From Onstottus_A sp036505875 (GTDB taxonomy: Bacteria; Acidobacteriota; Blastocatellia; UBA7656), in NCBI GenBank assembly GCA_036505875.1, contig DASXSR010000401.1:1-16470 (forward strand): 16,470 nt of DNA, given 5' to 3'. A program made the position numbers and the translations under genes. Each line of letters opens with the position of its first letter. The stretch's first letter is position 1. Shown one piece after another: positions 7,495 through 14,790 of the stretch. A model generated the notes under the pieces. That model saw only the letters and a program-made list of their open reading frames with translations, was not told where the DNA came from and ran no database searches.

Positions 7495-8565
7495 ATGAGA
7501 ATACAAATTGGCTTCTTGTTTGTTCTGGCCGTTGTAGCGATTGTTCCTACTGGTCTCTCACAGCGCCGGCCTATCAAGGTGCTGCTCCTTTTCGATATGG
7601 AAGGAGTCTCCGGTGCGACAGATTTCAAGCACACGAGCTTCTCGCACGCGGCCGAATATGCTGAAGGCCGCAAGTCATTGACGGCTGACGTGAACGCGGC
7701 AATCGCCGGGCTCAAGGCCGCGGGCGCGACCGAAATAGTTGTCGTTGATGGGCACGGCTCGGGGAATACCACCGGCCCCGACGTGCCTGAAGACCAACTG
7801 TTGCCTCCCGCGAAGATGCTTTATCGCGATGCGCCGTTTGACATCTACATGGACAGCTACGATCACTCATTCGACGCGATTGCCGCAGTGGGAATGCATG
7901 CGGCTGCAGGCAATTCGGTCGGGTTCCTCTCTCACACCTATACATTTGAAGACATCGAGTACAAGATCAACGGAGTTCCTTTCAATGAGTCGATGATCCT
8001 GGCGGCCGGCGCGGCGCGATTGAAGATTCCGCTCATCATGGTCAGCGGTGACGATCAGCTCGAGAAAGAGATTCACCGCGCTATGCCGTGGGTCAAGTAC
8101 GCTTCGATCAAGCACGCCGTCGATCGCTCAAAGGCAGACGCGCTGCCCCGCGAGGAAGCGTCACGTCGAATCGAGGCTGCCGCGCGCGAGGGATTAGAGA
8201 AACTGACAGAAGCGAAACTGCCCGACTGGCATGGGCCGTATCGATTCTCGCTGACGTTTCAGGACGAAGCTCAAGCCCGCGCCGCGTCGCTCGTTCCGGG
8301 AGCAGAGTTGCTTGCAAACCCCGTTAGCGTTCAAATTCGCGCCAACGATTTTGAAGAGGGTTATCGCCTGAGCTTAAGGCTGATCGGCCTGGCGGGAATC
8401 GTCGCGCGAGGCGACGCCACTCGCGCAGTTTTGAACGCTCAGCCAAACGCGGCCCAGTTGCGCGTAAATACGACTGATTGGTTGTATGATCGGTTTCTGA
8501 ATCGCTTGCCTGGGCAGGCTGCGGGTCCTGGCGGTCAACGTCAACGCTACTGGGGCGCGAGATAG
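7495..8565 (+). CDS. M55 family D-aminopeptidase with signal peptide
   Basis: This 356-residue metallopeptidase resembles DppA. The zinc-site motifs appear in family order: FDMEGVSG (D34, E36), VVDGHGSGN (H87), AVGMHAAAG (H135) and NGVPFNESM (E165). The rest has the family fold, including IKHAVDRSKADALP and a C-terminal domain. The start is placed at 7495 because it gives a clean signal peptide (basic RIQ, then a hydrophobic core to about 20, cleavage after GLSQ). Earlier in-frame starts at 7483 and TTG 7429 exist, and none has a clear Shine-Dalgarno. DppA of Bacillus is cytoplasmic, so predicted export here suggests degradation of D-amino-acid peptides, such as cell-wall fragments, outside the cytoplasm. 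It follows the DUF4177-like gene by 113 nt and may have its own promoter. Confidence 0.92.
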   Translation: MRIQIGFLFVLAVVAIVPTGLSQRRPIKVLLLFDMEGVSGATDFKHTSFSHAAEYAEGRKSLTADVNAAIAGLKAAGATEIVVVDGHGSGNTTGPDVPEDQLLPPAKMLYRDAPFDIYMDSYDHSFDAIAAVGMHAAAGNSVGFLSHTYTFEDIEYKINGVPFNESMILAAGAARLKIPLIMVSGDDQLEKEIHRAMPWVKYASIKHAVDRSKADALPREEASRRIEAAAREGLEKLTEAKLPDWHGPYRFSLTFQDEAQARAASLVPGAELLANPVSVQIRANDFEEGYRLSLRLIGLAGIVARGDATRAVLNAQPNAAQLRVNTTDWLYDRFLNRLPGQAAGPGGQRQRYWGAR

Positions 8566-8583
8566 AGCTCCGAGCTGCCGCAG

Positions 8584-8655
8584 AGTCACGAAGACACAAA
8601 GGCTCACTAAATCCTTAAGCTGTTGTCACGCTTCGTTGTTTGTGTCTTCGTGACT
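8584..8655. repeat. 17-bp perfect inverted repeat between convergent genes (SHEDTN-type element)
   Basis: Left arm 8584-8600 (AGTCACGAAGACACAAA) is exactly reverse-complemented at 8639-8655, with a 38-nt spacer. It could fold into a hairpin in either transcript and serve as a terminator-like structure for the convergent M55 and methyltransferase genes, although no T-tract follows. The right arm lies inside the methyltransferase stop-proximal codons. The sequence resembles a GTCTTCGTGACTTCGTGG element that I recall as widespread between genes of unrelated bacteria. Confidence 0.85.
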
Positions 8656-9267
8656 TCGTGGCGATTTCTTTCCTTTCTTCACCACTTCAAGCTCGAAATG
8701 AATCTCCTTGCCTCGCGCGATGGCATTCAAGTATTGCTCCCAGAATTTGCGAATGAACCTCAGCGAAGGGAAGCGATGATCCAAATTGATCAAGAACTCC
8801 AGCCCCGTCAGCTTCCACAGATTCAACAAGGTCACTCGTGCTTTGAGCTGTCGAAACCGGACGTCGGTGTAGAACGGAAAAACCGCGCGTTCGTCGGTGA
8901 GGTTACGAAACGAGTAGCTGTTCAAATGATTGCGATGCGTCAGATCGGTCGCGAAATCCGGATTGGTCCAGTGAGGCGCTGTGAGTTTGACGATGCCGCC
9001 GTTTCGCGTTATGCGATGAAGCTCGCACATGACCGCCATCGGGTCGCGCACGTGCTCGATCACGTGACGGCCTATCACTTCATCAAACTCGTCGTCATCG
9101 AACGGATAAGGCAGATCGTCCAGGTCGTGAATCACGTCGGCCGACGTGCGCGGGTTATTGTCCATGCCGATTGCGCCGGGAACCTTGTTCGTCCCGCAAC
9201 CGATGTCCAACACGAGAGGCGTCGCGGACGCCACTGATTCGCCAATGTGAGACCGATCTGCCTTCAT
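8626..9267 (-). CDS. class I SAM-dependent methyltransferase
   Basis: This 213-residue protein has a Methyltransf_11-type core: motif I VLDIGCGTN (19-27), an acidic strand-2 end at GMDNNPR (34-40), then FDEVIGRHVIEHV (61-73), RNGGIVKLTAPHW (88-100) and a closing FELEVVKKG. The substrate is unknown. The ATG at 9267 is chosen because it overlaps the stop of the upstream gene as ATGA and opens right before the fold; further upstream extension would overlap the YkgJ gene. The last residues (about 203-213, RSHEDTNNEA) are encoded by one arm of a 17-bp inverted repeat and are probably not part of the fold. The gene is likely translationally coupled to the YkgJ-family gene. Confidence 0.88.
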   Translation of the reverse strand: MKADRSHIGESVASATPLVLDIGCGTNKVPGAIGMDNNPRTSADVIHDLDDLPYPFDDDEFDEVIGRHVIEHVRDPMAVMCELHRITRNGGIVKLTAPHWTNPDFATDLTHRNHLNSYSFRNLTDERAVFPFYTDVRFRQLKARVTLLNLWKLTGLEFLINLDHRFPSLRFIRKFWEQYLNAIARGKEIHFELEVVKKGKKSPRSHEDTNNEA

Positions 9268-9638
9268 TTGCTTAGTTGAACGAGATTGTCTTCGAATCTC
9301 CACAAACAATCCTGGACGCCCATCGGCCCCGCCATCCGCCCGTCGTAATCGCGGCACATCTGCGGGCGAGTCTCGTAAACGCCGCAGATATAATTTGTTG
9401 CACCGCTTGGGGTCTTGATCTCCTGAAGCGCGTCGCAACGTTTCGGAATTGTGAAATAGTACTCGGTGCGTCCGCGTTTTGCCTCGTAATCGATCTTCAA
9501 ACCGTGAAGCTCCATCCAACGAATCTCGTCGCGAGCTTCGTCATCGACCTCGCCGCCGCAGAACGTCATTGACATGCAGCACTTGCCGCAGATCAAACAC
9601 AACTCGGATTTTCGCTTCGCCGACAATCGCTTCTTCAT
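9264..9638 (-). CDS. YkgJ family cysteine cluster protein
   Basis: This 124-residue protein belongs to the YkgJ/UPF0153 family of putative metal-binding or iron-sulfur proteins. Cysteines appear in the standard order: C14, C17, C20 and C21 in LCLICGKCCM, C27, C68, then C85 and C95 in CGVYETRPQMCRDY, and C111 near the end. The family's function is not established; a zinc- or Fe-S-binding oxidoreductase-like role has been proposed. The start has AGAAGAGG upstream at normal spacing. Its stop codon overlaps the start of the methyltransferase gene (ATGA), so the two are probably made together. It diverges from the sigma factor gene across a 348-nt gap. Confidence 0.9.
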   Translation of the reverse strand: MKKRLSAKRKSELCLICGKCCMSMTFCGGEVDDEARDEIRWMELHGLKIDYEAKRGRTEYYFTIPKRCDALQEIKTPSGATNYICGVYETRPQMCRDYDGRMAGPMGVQDCLWRFEDNLVQLSK

Positions 9639-9676
9639 TCCGTTAACCTCTTCTCTTGATCATCAAAAACAAGGCG

Positions 9677-9682
9677 AGTATA
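9677..9682 (-). promoter_or_regulatory. possible -10 box for the YkgJ-methyltransferase pair
   Basis: The minus strand reads TATACT, matching TATAAT at five of six positions, about 40 nt before the YkgJ start. The best -35 at normal spacing (TTCGTG) is poor, so support is modest. Confidence 0.35.
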
Positions 9683-9733
9683 ACTGATCCTGCTCAAAGC
9701 ACGAACATTCGAAAAAAAACTGCGAAAAAACTA

Positions 9734-9761
9734 TTGACTCAAGTTCTTATATCGATAAAAT
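9734..9761 (+). promoter_or_regulatory. sigma-70 promoter of the sigma factor gene
   Basis: TTGACT (9734-9739) is followed after 16 nt by TAAAAT (9756-9761). Each matches the consensus at five of six positions. Transcription would begin near 9768, giving a leader of about 220 nt before the GTG start. The sigma factor encoded downstream keeps the -35 and -10 reading residues, so it may transcribe its own gene. Confidence 0.65.
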
Positions 9762-9767
9762 AGAGCG

Positions 9768-9986
9768 CAACCCCGGTGTGGCCCCTAGTTATCTGCGGCA
9801 GGTTTCCCCAACCAGCGGCGTCGGTCCCCAGTTAAAGGGACATCCCCGAACGAGCTTCCCCAAAAAAGTAGTACAATACTGAATTTTCGGAGGGACCAGT
9901 GACCCACCAGGCCATCGCACTGATAATCTAACAAATCATCCGGTCCCCTCCGCGAACAAGCCCTGTATTTAATAGAAGGAGCGAAC
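9768..9986 (+). other. long structured 5' leader of the sigma factor gene
   Basis: This non-coding stretch precedes the sigma factor. It holds a short hairpin (GTCCC 9824-9828 with GGGAC 9837-9841) and a longer one. In the longer one CGGAGGGACC (9888-9897) pairs with GGTCCCCTCCG (9942-9952) through ten base pairs and one bulged C across a 44-nt loop. Four CCCC tracts occur between 9816 and 9861. The Shine-Dalgarno AAGGAG is at 9976-9981. No open frame of interest was seen. Together with 9639-9767 this explains the 348-nt gene-free gap. Confidence 0.5.
9888..9952 (+). promoter_or_regulatory. predicted leader stem-loop upstream of the sigma factor
   Basis: A ten-pair GC-rich stem with one bulged base encloses 44 nt and ends 24 nt before the Shine-Dalgarno of the sigma gene. 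No T-tract follows, so it is not a simple intrinsic terminator. A role in mRNA stability or control of translation is possible. Confidence 0.4.
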
Positions 9987-11639
9987 GTGAGAAAACAAGC
10001 AACCTCAACTGCGCAGAACCGCGAATTGGAGCCCGTGGCTTCGCGGCTGCACTTAGTTGCCGCAAGCGACCACGAAGACCTCCCCCACTCCACTCAGGAC
10101 GATCTCGAACACGAGGTCGAAGCTGTAAAAATTGCCGATGAAATCGATAGCGCCGAAGATCTGGTCGGGATCTACCTTCGCGAGATGGGGGTAACGCCGA
10201 TGCTGAATCGCGAAGGCGAAGCGACTCTCGCGGTCCAAATCGAGCGCGGCCGCCAGCGTTCGGCAAAAGCGATTTCGCGGCTGCCGATCTGCATAGATGA
10301 GATCATCGCGATCGGCGAGCGCTTGAAACGCGGCGAGTTGCACATCCGCGAGGTGATAAATTTCCGCGACCAGGACGACATAACCGAGGTGGGCATCCAG
10401 GAATGCCTGTCCTGTACGCTCGAGTCAATAGCCGAGATATCGGGCGAGCACAAGTTGTCCTTGAAGCTTCGCGCGCGCGTCGAGGCCGAGGGCAAAAATT
10501 CGCGGAAGCTTCCGCGGTTGCGTCGAAAACTTGCGCGTCAACGGGTGCAAGTGAGCCGGCTGTGTCGCGAACTAGATCTTACCAGCCGCCAGCGTGAGCA
10601 CCTTGCCGGCCTGATTCGAGAAGCGGTTATCCACGCTCGCGATGCGAAGGCGGGGGTCAGAAGAACGAGTGAATCTTTGGAGCGAACGAGAAAAGGAAGC
10701 ACAAAGCAACGAGAGCTGAAATCCAAACTGCGCGCCGCCAAACGAAACCTTGCCCAGCTGGAGAATCGCTGGCGCGTCCAAGCGGGCGAGATCGAGCGAG
10801 CGCTTGCGCAATTGACCGTCGGCGACGCCGAAGCCGGCTTCGCCAGAGAAGAAATGATCAAAGCGAATCTCCGCCTGGTGGTCTCGATCGCCAAGAAGTA
10901 TTCCAACCGCGGACTTCAGTTTCTCGATCTCATTCAGGAAGGCAACGTCGGCTTGATGAGAGCCGTGGACAAGTTCGATTGGCGGCGCGGATGCAAGTTT
11001 TCGACTTACGGAACGTGGTGGATTCGCCAGGCGATCACGCGAGCGATCATGGAACAGGCCCACACGATTCGCATCCCCGTGCATATGGTCGAGACGATAA
11101 ACAAGCAAGTGCAAGCTTGCCGCGAGCTGGAACAGGAATTGGGACGCACGCCCACCCCCGAGGACATATCGAAAAAACTCGATGTGCCGGAGTCGCGAGT
11201 GCGAAAGGTGTTCGAGGTGGTGCAAGAGCCGATCTCGCTGGAAACGCCGGTCGGGTCGGATGAAGAGGTTAGCCTTGGCGAGCTGATCGAGGACAAATCG
11301 GTTGCCGGGTTCGGAGACGATCTGATCAATGCCGACTTGAGTGAATCAATCGGCGAAGCTCTCAAGCACCTCACGCCGCGTGAAGAGAAGGTATTGAAGA
11401 TGCGATTCGGGCTCGGCCATGCGGGGCGCGAGCACACGCTCGATGAGGTCGGCAGTTACTTCGGCGTCACCCGCGAGCGAGTGCGACAGATCGAAGCGAA
11501 AGCTTTGTTCAAGCTGCAGCATCCGTCGCGCGCCGCGAGGCTCAAAACTTTCGCCGGTCCGAATCTGGCCCCTCCGCAATTAACGTTCAACGGGCATCCG
11601 CCCAACCGAGTTGCCAATTCGGGCCTCAGGACCGCGTGA
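9987..11639 (+). CDS. RNA polymerase sigma-70 factor, RpoD/SigA family
   Basis: This 550-residue primary-type sigma factor has region 1.2 at about 57-88 (DLVGIYLREMGVTPMLNREG) and a long basic helical non-conserved region (about 90-285). Region 2 is at about 286-357 (LRLVVSIAKKYSNRGLQFLD, then FSTYGTWWIRQAITRAI), region 3 at about 366-440, and region 4 at about 455-516 (LTPREEKVLKMRFGLG, then VTRERVRQIEAKAL). The -12 reading Q and T of region 2.4 and the TRERVRQIE helix for the -35 are intact. Region 1.1 is essentially missing. Region 2.3 has Cys336 where the GYKFSTY tyrosine is usual, and Gly342 for Ala. It may be the housekeeping factor or a close paralogue. The GTG start follows AAGGAG by five bases. 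The stop overlaps the next start. Confidence 0.93.
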   Translation: MRKQATSTAQNRELEPVASRLHLVAASDHEDLPHSTQDDLEHEVEAVKIADEIDSAEDLVGIYLREMGVTPMLNREGEATLAVQIERGRQRSAKAISRLPICIDEIIAIGERLKRGELHIREVINFRDQDDITEVGIQECLSCTLESIAEISGEHKLSLKLRARVEAEGKNSRKLPRLRRKLARQRVQVSRLCRELDLTSRQREHLAGLIREAVIHARDAKAGVRRTSESLERTRKGSTKQRELKSKLRAAKRNLAQLENRWRVQAGEIERALAQLTVGDAEAGFAREEMIKANLRLVVSIAKKYSNRGLQFLDLIQEGNVGLMRAVDKFDWRRGCKFSTYGTWWIRQAITRAIMEQAHTIRIPVHMVETINKQVQACRELEQELGRTPTPEDISKKLDVPESRVRKVFEVVQEPISLETPVGSDEEVSLGELIEDKSVAGFGDDLINADLSESIGEALKHLTPREEKVLKMRFGLGHAGREHTLDEVGSYFGVTRERVRQIEAKALFKLQHPSRAARLKTFAGPNLAPPQLTFNGHPPNRVANSGLRTA

Positions 11640-12817
11640 TGAGCGAAACAAGCGCCTCTATTCTGATAGTCGACGACGATGAGGCAATATGTAACCTGCT
11701 CCGCGCTTGCCTCGAGCCGACTTACTGCTGCGCCGCGGCCGGCAGCGCCGATGAAGCAATCAGTCTGCTCGAGGCGGGCTCGTTCAAGCTCGTAATGAGC
11801 GATATCAAAATGCCCGGTCGAAGCGGGCTCGAGCTTTGTGAGTACGTCCAGGAGAACTCTCCGAGAACAGTGGTGATAATGATATCGGGGATGACCGACA
11901 TACAGTGCTCGATCGGAGCAATGCGCCGAGGCGCGTTCGACTACGTTACTAAACCGTTCGATCTTGCGGAACTAACGCTGGCGGTCGATCGTGCGCTCCG
12001 TTTCCAGCAGGCGCTCGAGGAGAGGTTTAGCTACGAGCAGGCGCTTGAAGAACGAGTGCGGACCAGGACCGAGGAGCTTCGTTTCGCGAACGACGAACTG
12101 AACGTGATGCTGGACGCGCTGTATCGCAACTATCGCGCGACACTGAGGGGGCTGGCTCGTACCCTCGAAGCCCGCGACATCGAAACTCGCGGGCATTCGG
12201 ACCGTGTCGTAGCTTACTCGATAAAGCTCGGCAAAAGACTTGGTTTAAGTCCAAACGAGCTGATCGCGCTCGAGCAGGGCGCGTTGCTCCATGACATCGG
12301 CAAGATCGGCGTGCCCGACTCGATATTGCTAAAGACAGGACCACTCACAAGCCAGGAATGGCTGATAATGCGAGAGCACGTAGCTCACGGACTGCGCATA
12401 ATCGCAGATGTTGAGTTTTTGTCAGGGGCGCGCTTCGTCCTCGGTCAGCACCATGAGAGATACGACGGCAGCGGCTATCCGAACGGATTGCGCGGCGACG
12501 AAATCCACATTCACGCTCGCATATTCGCAGTGGCCGACGCGTTCGATGCGATTACGAGCGATCGGCCATATCGTGCGGCGCAAGGCTACGAAGAAGCCTG
12601 TAAGGAGATCCTCGCGAACTCAGGATCGGACTTCGACCCGAAGGTTGTCAGGACGTTCTTGACCATCCCCGAAGAAGAGTGGGACGAGATTCGACGCCGC
12701 GCCCACAGCGAACACCTCGCCGAGGAGTTGATCGGCAAGCAGGAGATCAGCTCGTTCATAGTGTCCCTGGGGTATCATGAAGACTTGAACTCAGAACCAA
12801 CCCCGCTCTTGGCGTGA
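11639..12817 (+). CDS. response regulator with REC and HD-GYP domains (predicted c-di-GMP phosphodiesterase)
   Basis: This 392-residue RpfG-like protein has a receiver domain (1-120) with acidic pocket DDD 12-14, phosphoacceptor D55 in SDIKMPG and K105 in VTKPFD. A coiled linker (about 122-160) contains a QALEER repeat. The HD-GYP domain (about 165-355) carries H186 in RGHSDRV, HDIGKIGVPD at 218-227, HHERYDGSGYP at 271-281 and ADAFDAITSDRPYR. All catalytic metal ligands are visible, so c-di-GMP hydrolysis is predicted. No output DNA-binding domain or partner histidine kinase is present. The ATG at 11639 overlaps the sigma factor stop as TGATG, so expression of the two is likely coupled. A GTG at 11636 is a less likely start. 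Confidence 0.93.
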   Translation: MSETSASILIVDDDEAICNLLRACLEPTYCCAAAGSADEAISLLEAGSFKLVMSDIKMPGRSGLELCEYVQENSPRTVVIMISGMTDIQCSIGAMRRGAFDYVTKPFDLAELTLAVDRALRFQQALEERFSYEQALEERVRTRTEELRFANDELNVMLDALYRNYRATLRGLARTLEARDIETRGHSDRVVAYSIKLGKRLGLSPNELIALEQGALLHDIGKIGVPDSILLKTGPLTSQEWLIMREHVAHGLRIIADVEFLSGARFVLGQHHERYDGSGYPNGLRGDEIHIHARIFAVADAFDAITSDRPYRAAQGYEEACKEILANSGSDFDPKVVRTFLTIPEEEWDEIRRRAHSEHLAEELIGKQEISSFIVSLGYHEDLNSEPTPLLA

Positions 12818-12836
12818 AAAAGTCTCATCGTTCGCG

Positions 12837-14762
12837 CTAAATATTCTCGATCCTCACAGACTCGATAGGCTCCGCCAATTCAAATCCGAACACACGCGAG
12901 TAGAAATACAATTCGGCGTCGAGTGACCGCTTCATATTCTCGGCTTTGCGGAAGCCGTGTTGCTCGCCTTCGAACGCAACGTACGCGACCGGTAATCCCT
13001 TCTTCAACGCCGCTTCGTACATCATCTCGGCTTGATTAGGCGGGACCACTTTGTCCTCGAGCCCCTGGAACAAAATGATCGGGCAAGACAGACTATCCGC
13101 GTGATGGATCGGCGAGCGAGCGCGGTACAAATCGCGAGCTTCCGGGTACGGACCGATGAGGCTGTCGTTGTAACGTGATTCGAACTTGTGACAATCCTCT
13201 TCGAGCAACTCGAGGTCGCTTACCCCGTAGTAGCTCGCGCCCGCCTTGAACACGTCGCGAAACGTGAGCGCCGCAAGCGTCGTATATCCGCCCGCACTAC
13301 CCCCGCGAATGATCAGCCGATTCAGGTCAGCCTCGCCACGTTCTACCAGGTAGTGCGCGCCGTTTGCGCAGTCATCGACGTCGACGACTCCCCATTGGCC
13401 ACGCAACCGCTCACGATATGCGCGTCCATAGCCGGCGCTCCCGCCGTAATTCACATCAAGCACGCCAAAACCGCGGCTGGTCCAATATTGAATGTTCAAC
13501 TTGAGCGTGGTCGAGCTTGAAGAGGTCGGCCCGCCGTGACTAATCACGATCAACGGCGGTCGCTCATCGGCCCTAGCTGCGAAGTCAGGATTCGCCGGTG
13601 AATAGAAAAACGCGTATGCAGTGAGGCCGTTCTCGGTTGGAAACTCGATGGTTCTCGGTACCGAAAAATATGATTCATCGACGAGGGCGGTTGATGACCG
13701 GCGAAGCACTCGGGTCTGACTGGTCGACAAATCGACTTCGACGATCGATGTTGGCTCGGTCGGAGAGCCGCCGGAAAAAACGACGCGTCCAGGCGACGCT
13801 CGCAAACTCGCAATCTCGGTGTAAGGAAGATCGATTGGCTCCAGCTTCCGAGTTTCAGCGTCCAGGTTCGCCAACCGCCAGTTTCCTAGTTCACAATAGG
13901 CGCAGATTATCCGGCGCTCCGATTCAAAGGCGTAGGTCGACATTTTGAATGTCCACTGGGGCGCGCCGAACTCGGCTTCCATCTCGCAAAGTGATTCGAT
14001 AAGACCGCCGCGCAGTCGATACAGATTCCACCAGCCAGTCCGGTCCGAGACGAAATGCAGAACGCCGCCGGGCGACCATTGAGGCTGAAAGACTGATTCG
14101 CTCTTGCCGCCTGCCACCAGCTTCGATTGAGTGATTCGCCCGGCTTCTTCTAGATCGCCAATCCACAGCTCGCATCCATCCCAGGGCATGTTGGGATGAT
14201 TCCACGTGAGCCAAGCCAGATGGTTTCCATCGGGGCTCAAGCGTGGCGATGAGTAAAAGTCATTGCCCGAGACAATCACTTCTCCGGCTTTGTCACCGCC
14301 GACGTTCACCTTCACAAGGGTGTTGACCGCGTCGCGGTCGCCCGACGTGTGATCTTCTCGCACGCAGTAGATCAGATTGCGAGGGTGATCGATCACCCCG
14401 TCGGCGTAGCGCATCTTGCTCGTCGAAGTTATAGCGCGCGGAGCAGAGCCAGGTTCCTGACGATAGAGACGCTGATCGGTGAAATCGGAGAAGTAAACCG
14501 TGCCGGCCTCGGCAATGTAAGCGCCTCCGCCGTACTCGTGAACAGTTGTGCGCGCGTTAAAACCCGGCGGAGTAACATCGGATATATTTTCGTCGGGCGT
14601 GCGGCGAACGATGACGCTGCGCCCTCCCTCCGAAGGGCGACTCTCGACCCAATAAATGTCTTCGCCGTCCAGCGCGACGTCGCCGAGACCAATCGTACCC
14701 GCGACGATCAGGTCCGACGAGATCGGTGATTTCCATGAGCCGTATGGTTTGATTTGTTTCAT
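12837..14762 (-). CDS. S9 family peptidase (prolyl oligopeptidase / dipeptidyl aminopeptidase type)
   Basis: This 641-residue cytoplasmic serine peptidase has no signal peptide. The N-terminal part (about 1-370) is a beta-propeller with repeated strands such as SPDGNHLAWLTW and LHFVSDRTGWWNLY. The C-terminal alpha/beta hydrolase domain carries the oxyanion segment SHGGPTS (408-414), nucleophile S489 in IIRGGSAGGYTTL, D570 in GLEDKVVPPNQ and H602 in GEQHGFR. The family cleaves short peptides, with propeller gating. The exact specificity (aminoacyl, dipeptidyl or prolyl) cannot be read from the sequence. GGAG four bases before the ATG supports the start. It converges with the HD-GYP gene, leaving 19 nt between stops, and is preceded by a small gene on the same strand. 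Confidence 0.94.
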   Translation of the reverse strand: MKQIKPYGSWKSPISSDLIVAGTIGLGDVALDGEDIYWVESRPSEGGRSVIVRRTPDENISDVTPPGFNARTTVHEYGGGAYIAEAGTVYFSDFTDQRLYRQEPGSAPRAITSTSKMRYADGVIDHPRNLIYCVREDHTSGDRDAVNTLVKVNVGGDKAGEVIVSGNDFYSSPRLSPDGNHLAWLTWNHPNMPWDGCELWIGDLEEAGRITQSKLVAGGKSESVFQPQWSPGGVLHFVSDRTGWWNLYRLRGGLIESLCEMEAEFGAPQWTFKMSTYAFESERRIICAYCELGNWRLANLDAETRKLEPIDLPYTEIASLRASPGRVVFSGGSPTEPTSIVEVDLSTSQTRVLRRSSTALVDESYFSVPRTIEFPTENGLTAYAFFYSPANPDFAARADERPPLIVISHGGPTSSSSTTLKLNIQYWTSRGFGVLDVNYGGSAGYGRAYRERLRGQWGVVDVDDCANGAHYLVERGEADLNRLIIRGGSAGGYTTLAALTFRDVFKAGASYYGVSDLELLEEDCHKFESRYNDSLIGPYPEARDLYRARSPIHHADSLSCPIILFQGLEDKVVPPNQAEMMYEAALKKGLPVAYVAFEGEQHGFRKAENMKRSLDAELYFYSRVFGFELAEPIESVRIENI

Positions 14763-14790
14763 TTAGCTCCAGAAACTCAAGTTGAACGCA

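Noticed and set aside
8623..9237. 204-codon plus-strand open frame
   Set aside because: It is the antisense of the methyltransferase gene, whose SAM motifs are clear.
9268..9519. 84-codon N-terminal extension of the methyltransferase
   Set aside because: It overlaps the YkgJ coding region and is Arg-rich without a fold. The ATGA junction gives a better start.
10572..11225. 217-codon minus-strand open frame
   Set aside because: It lies opposite the sigma factor core regions; the sigma frame is unambiguous.
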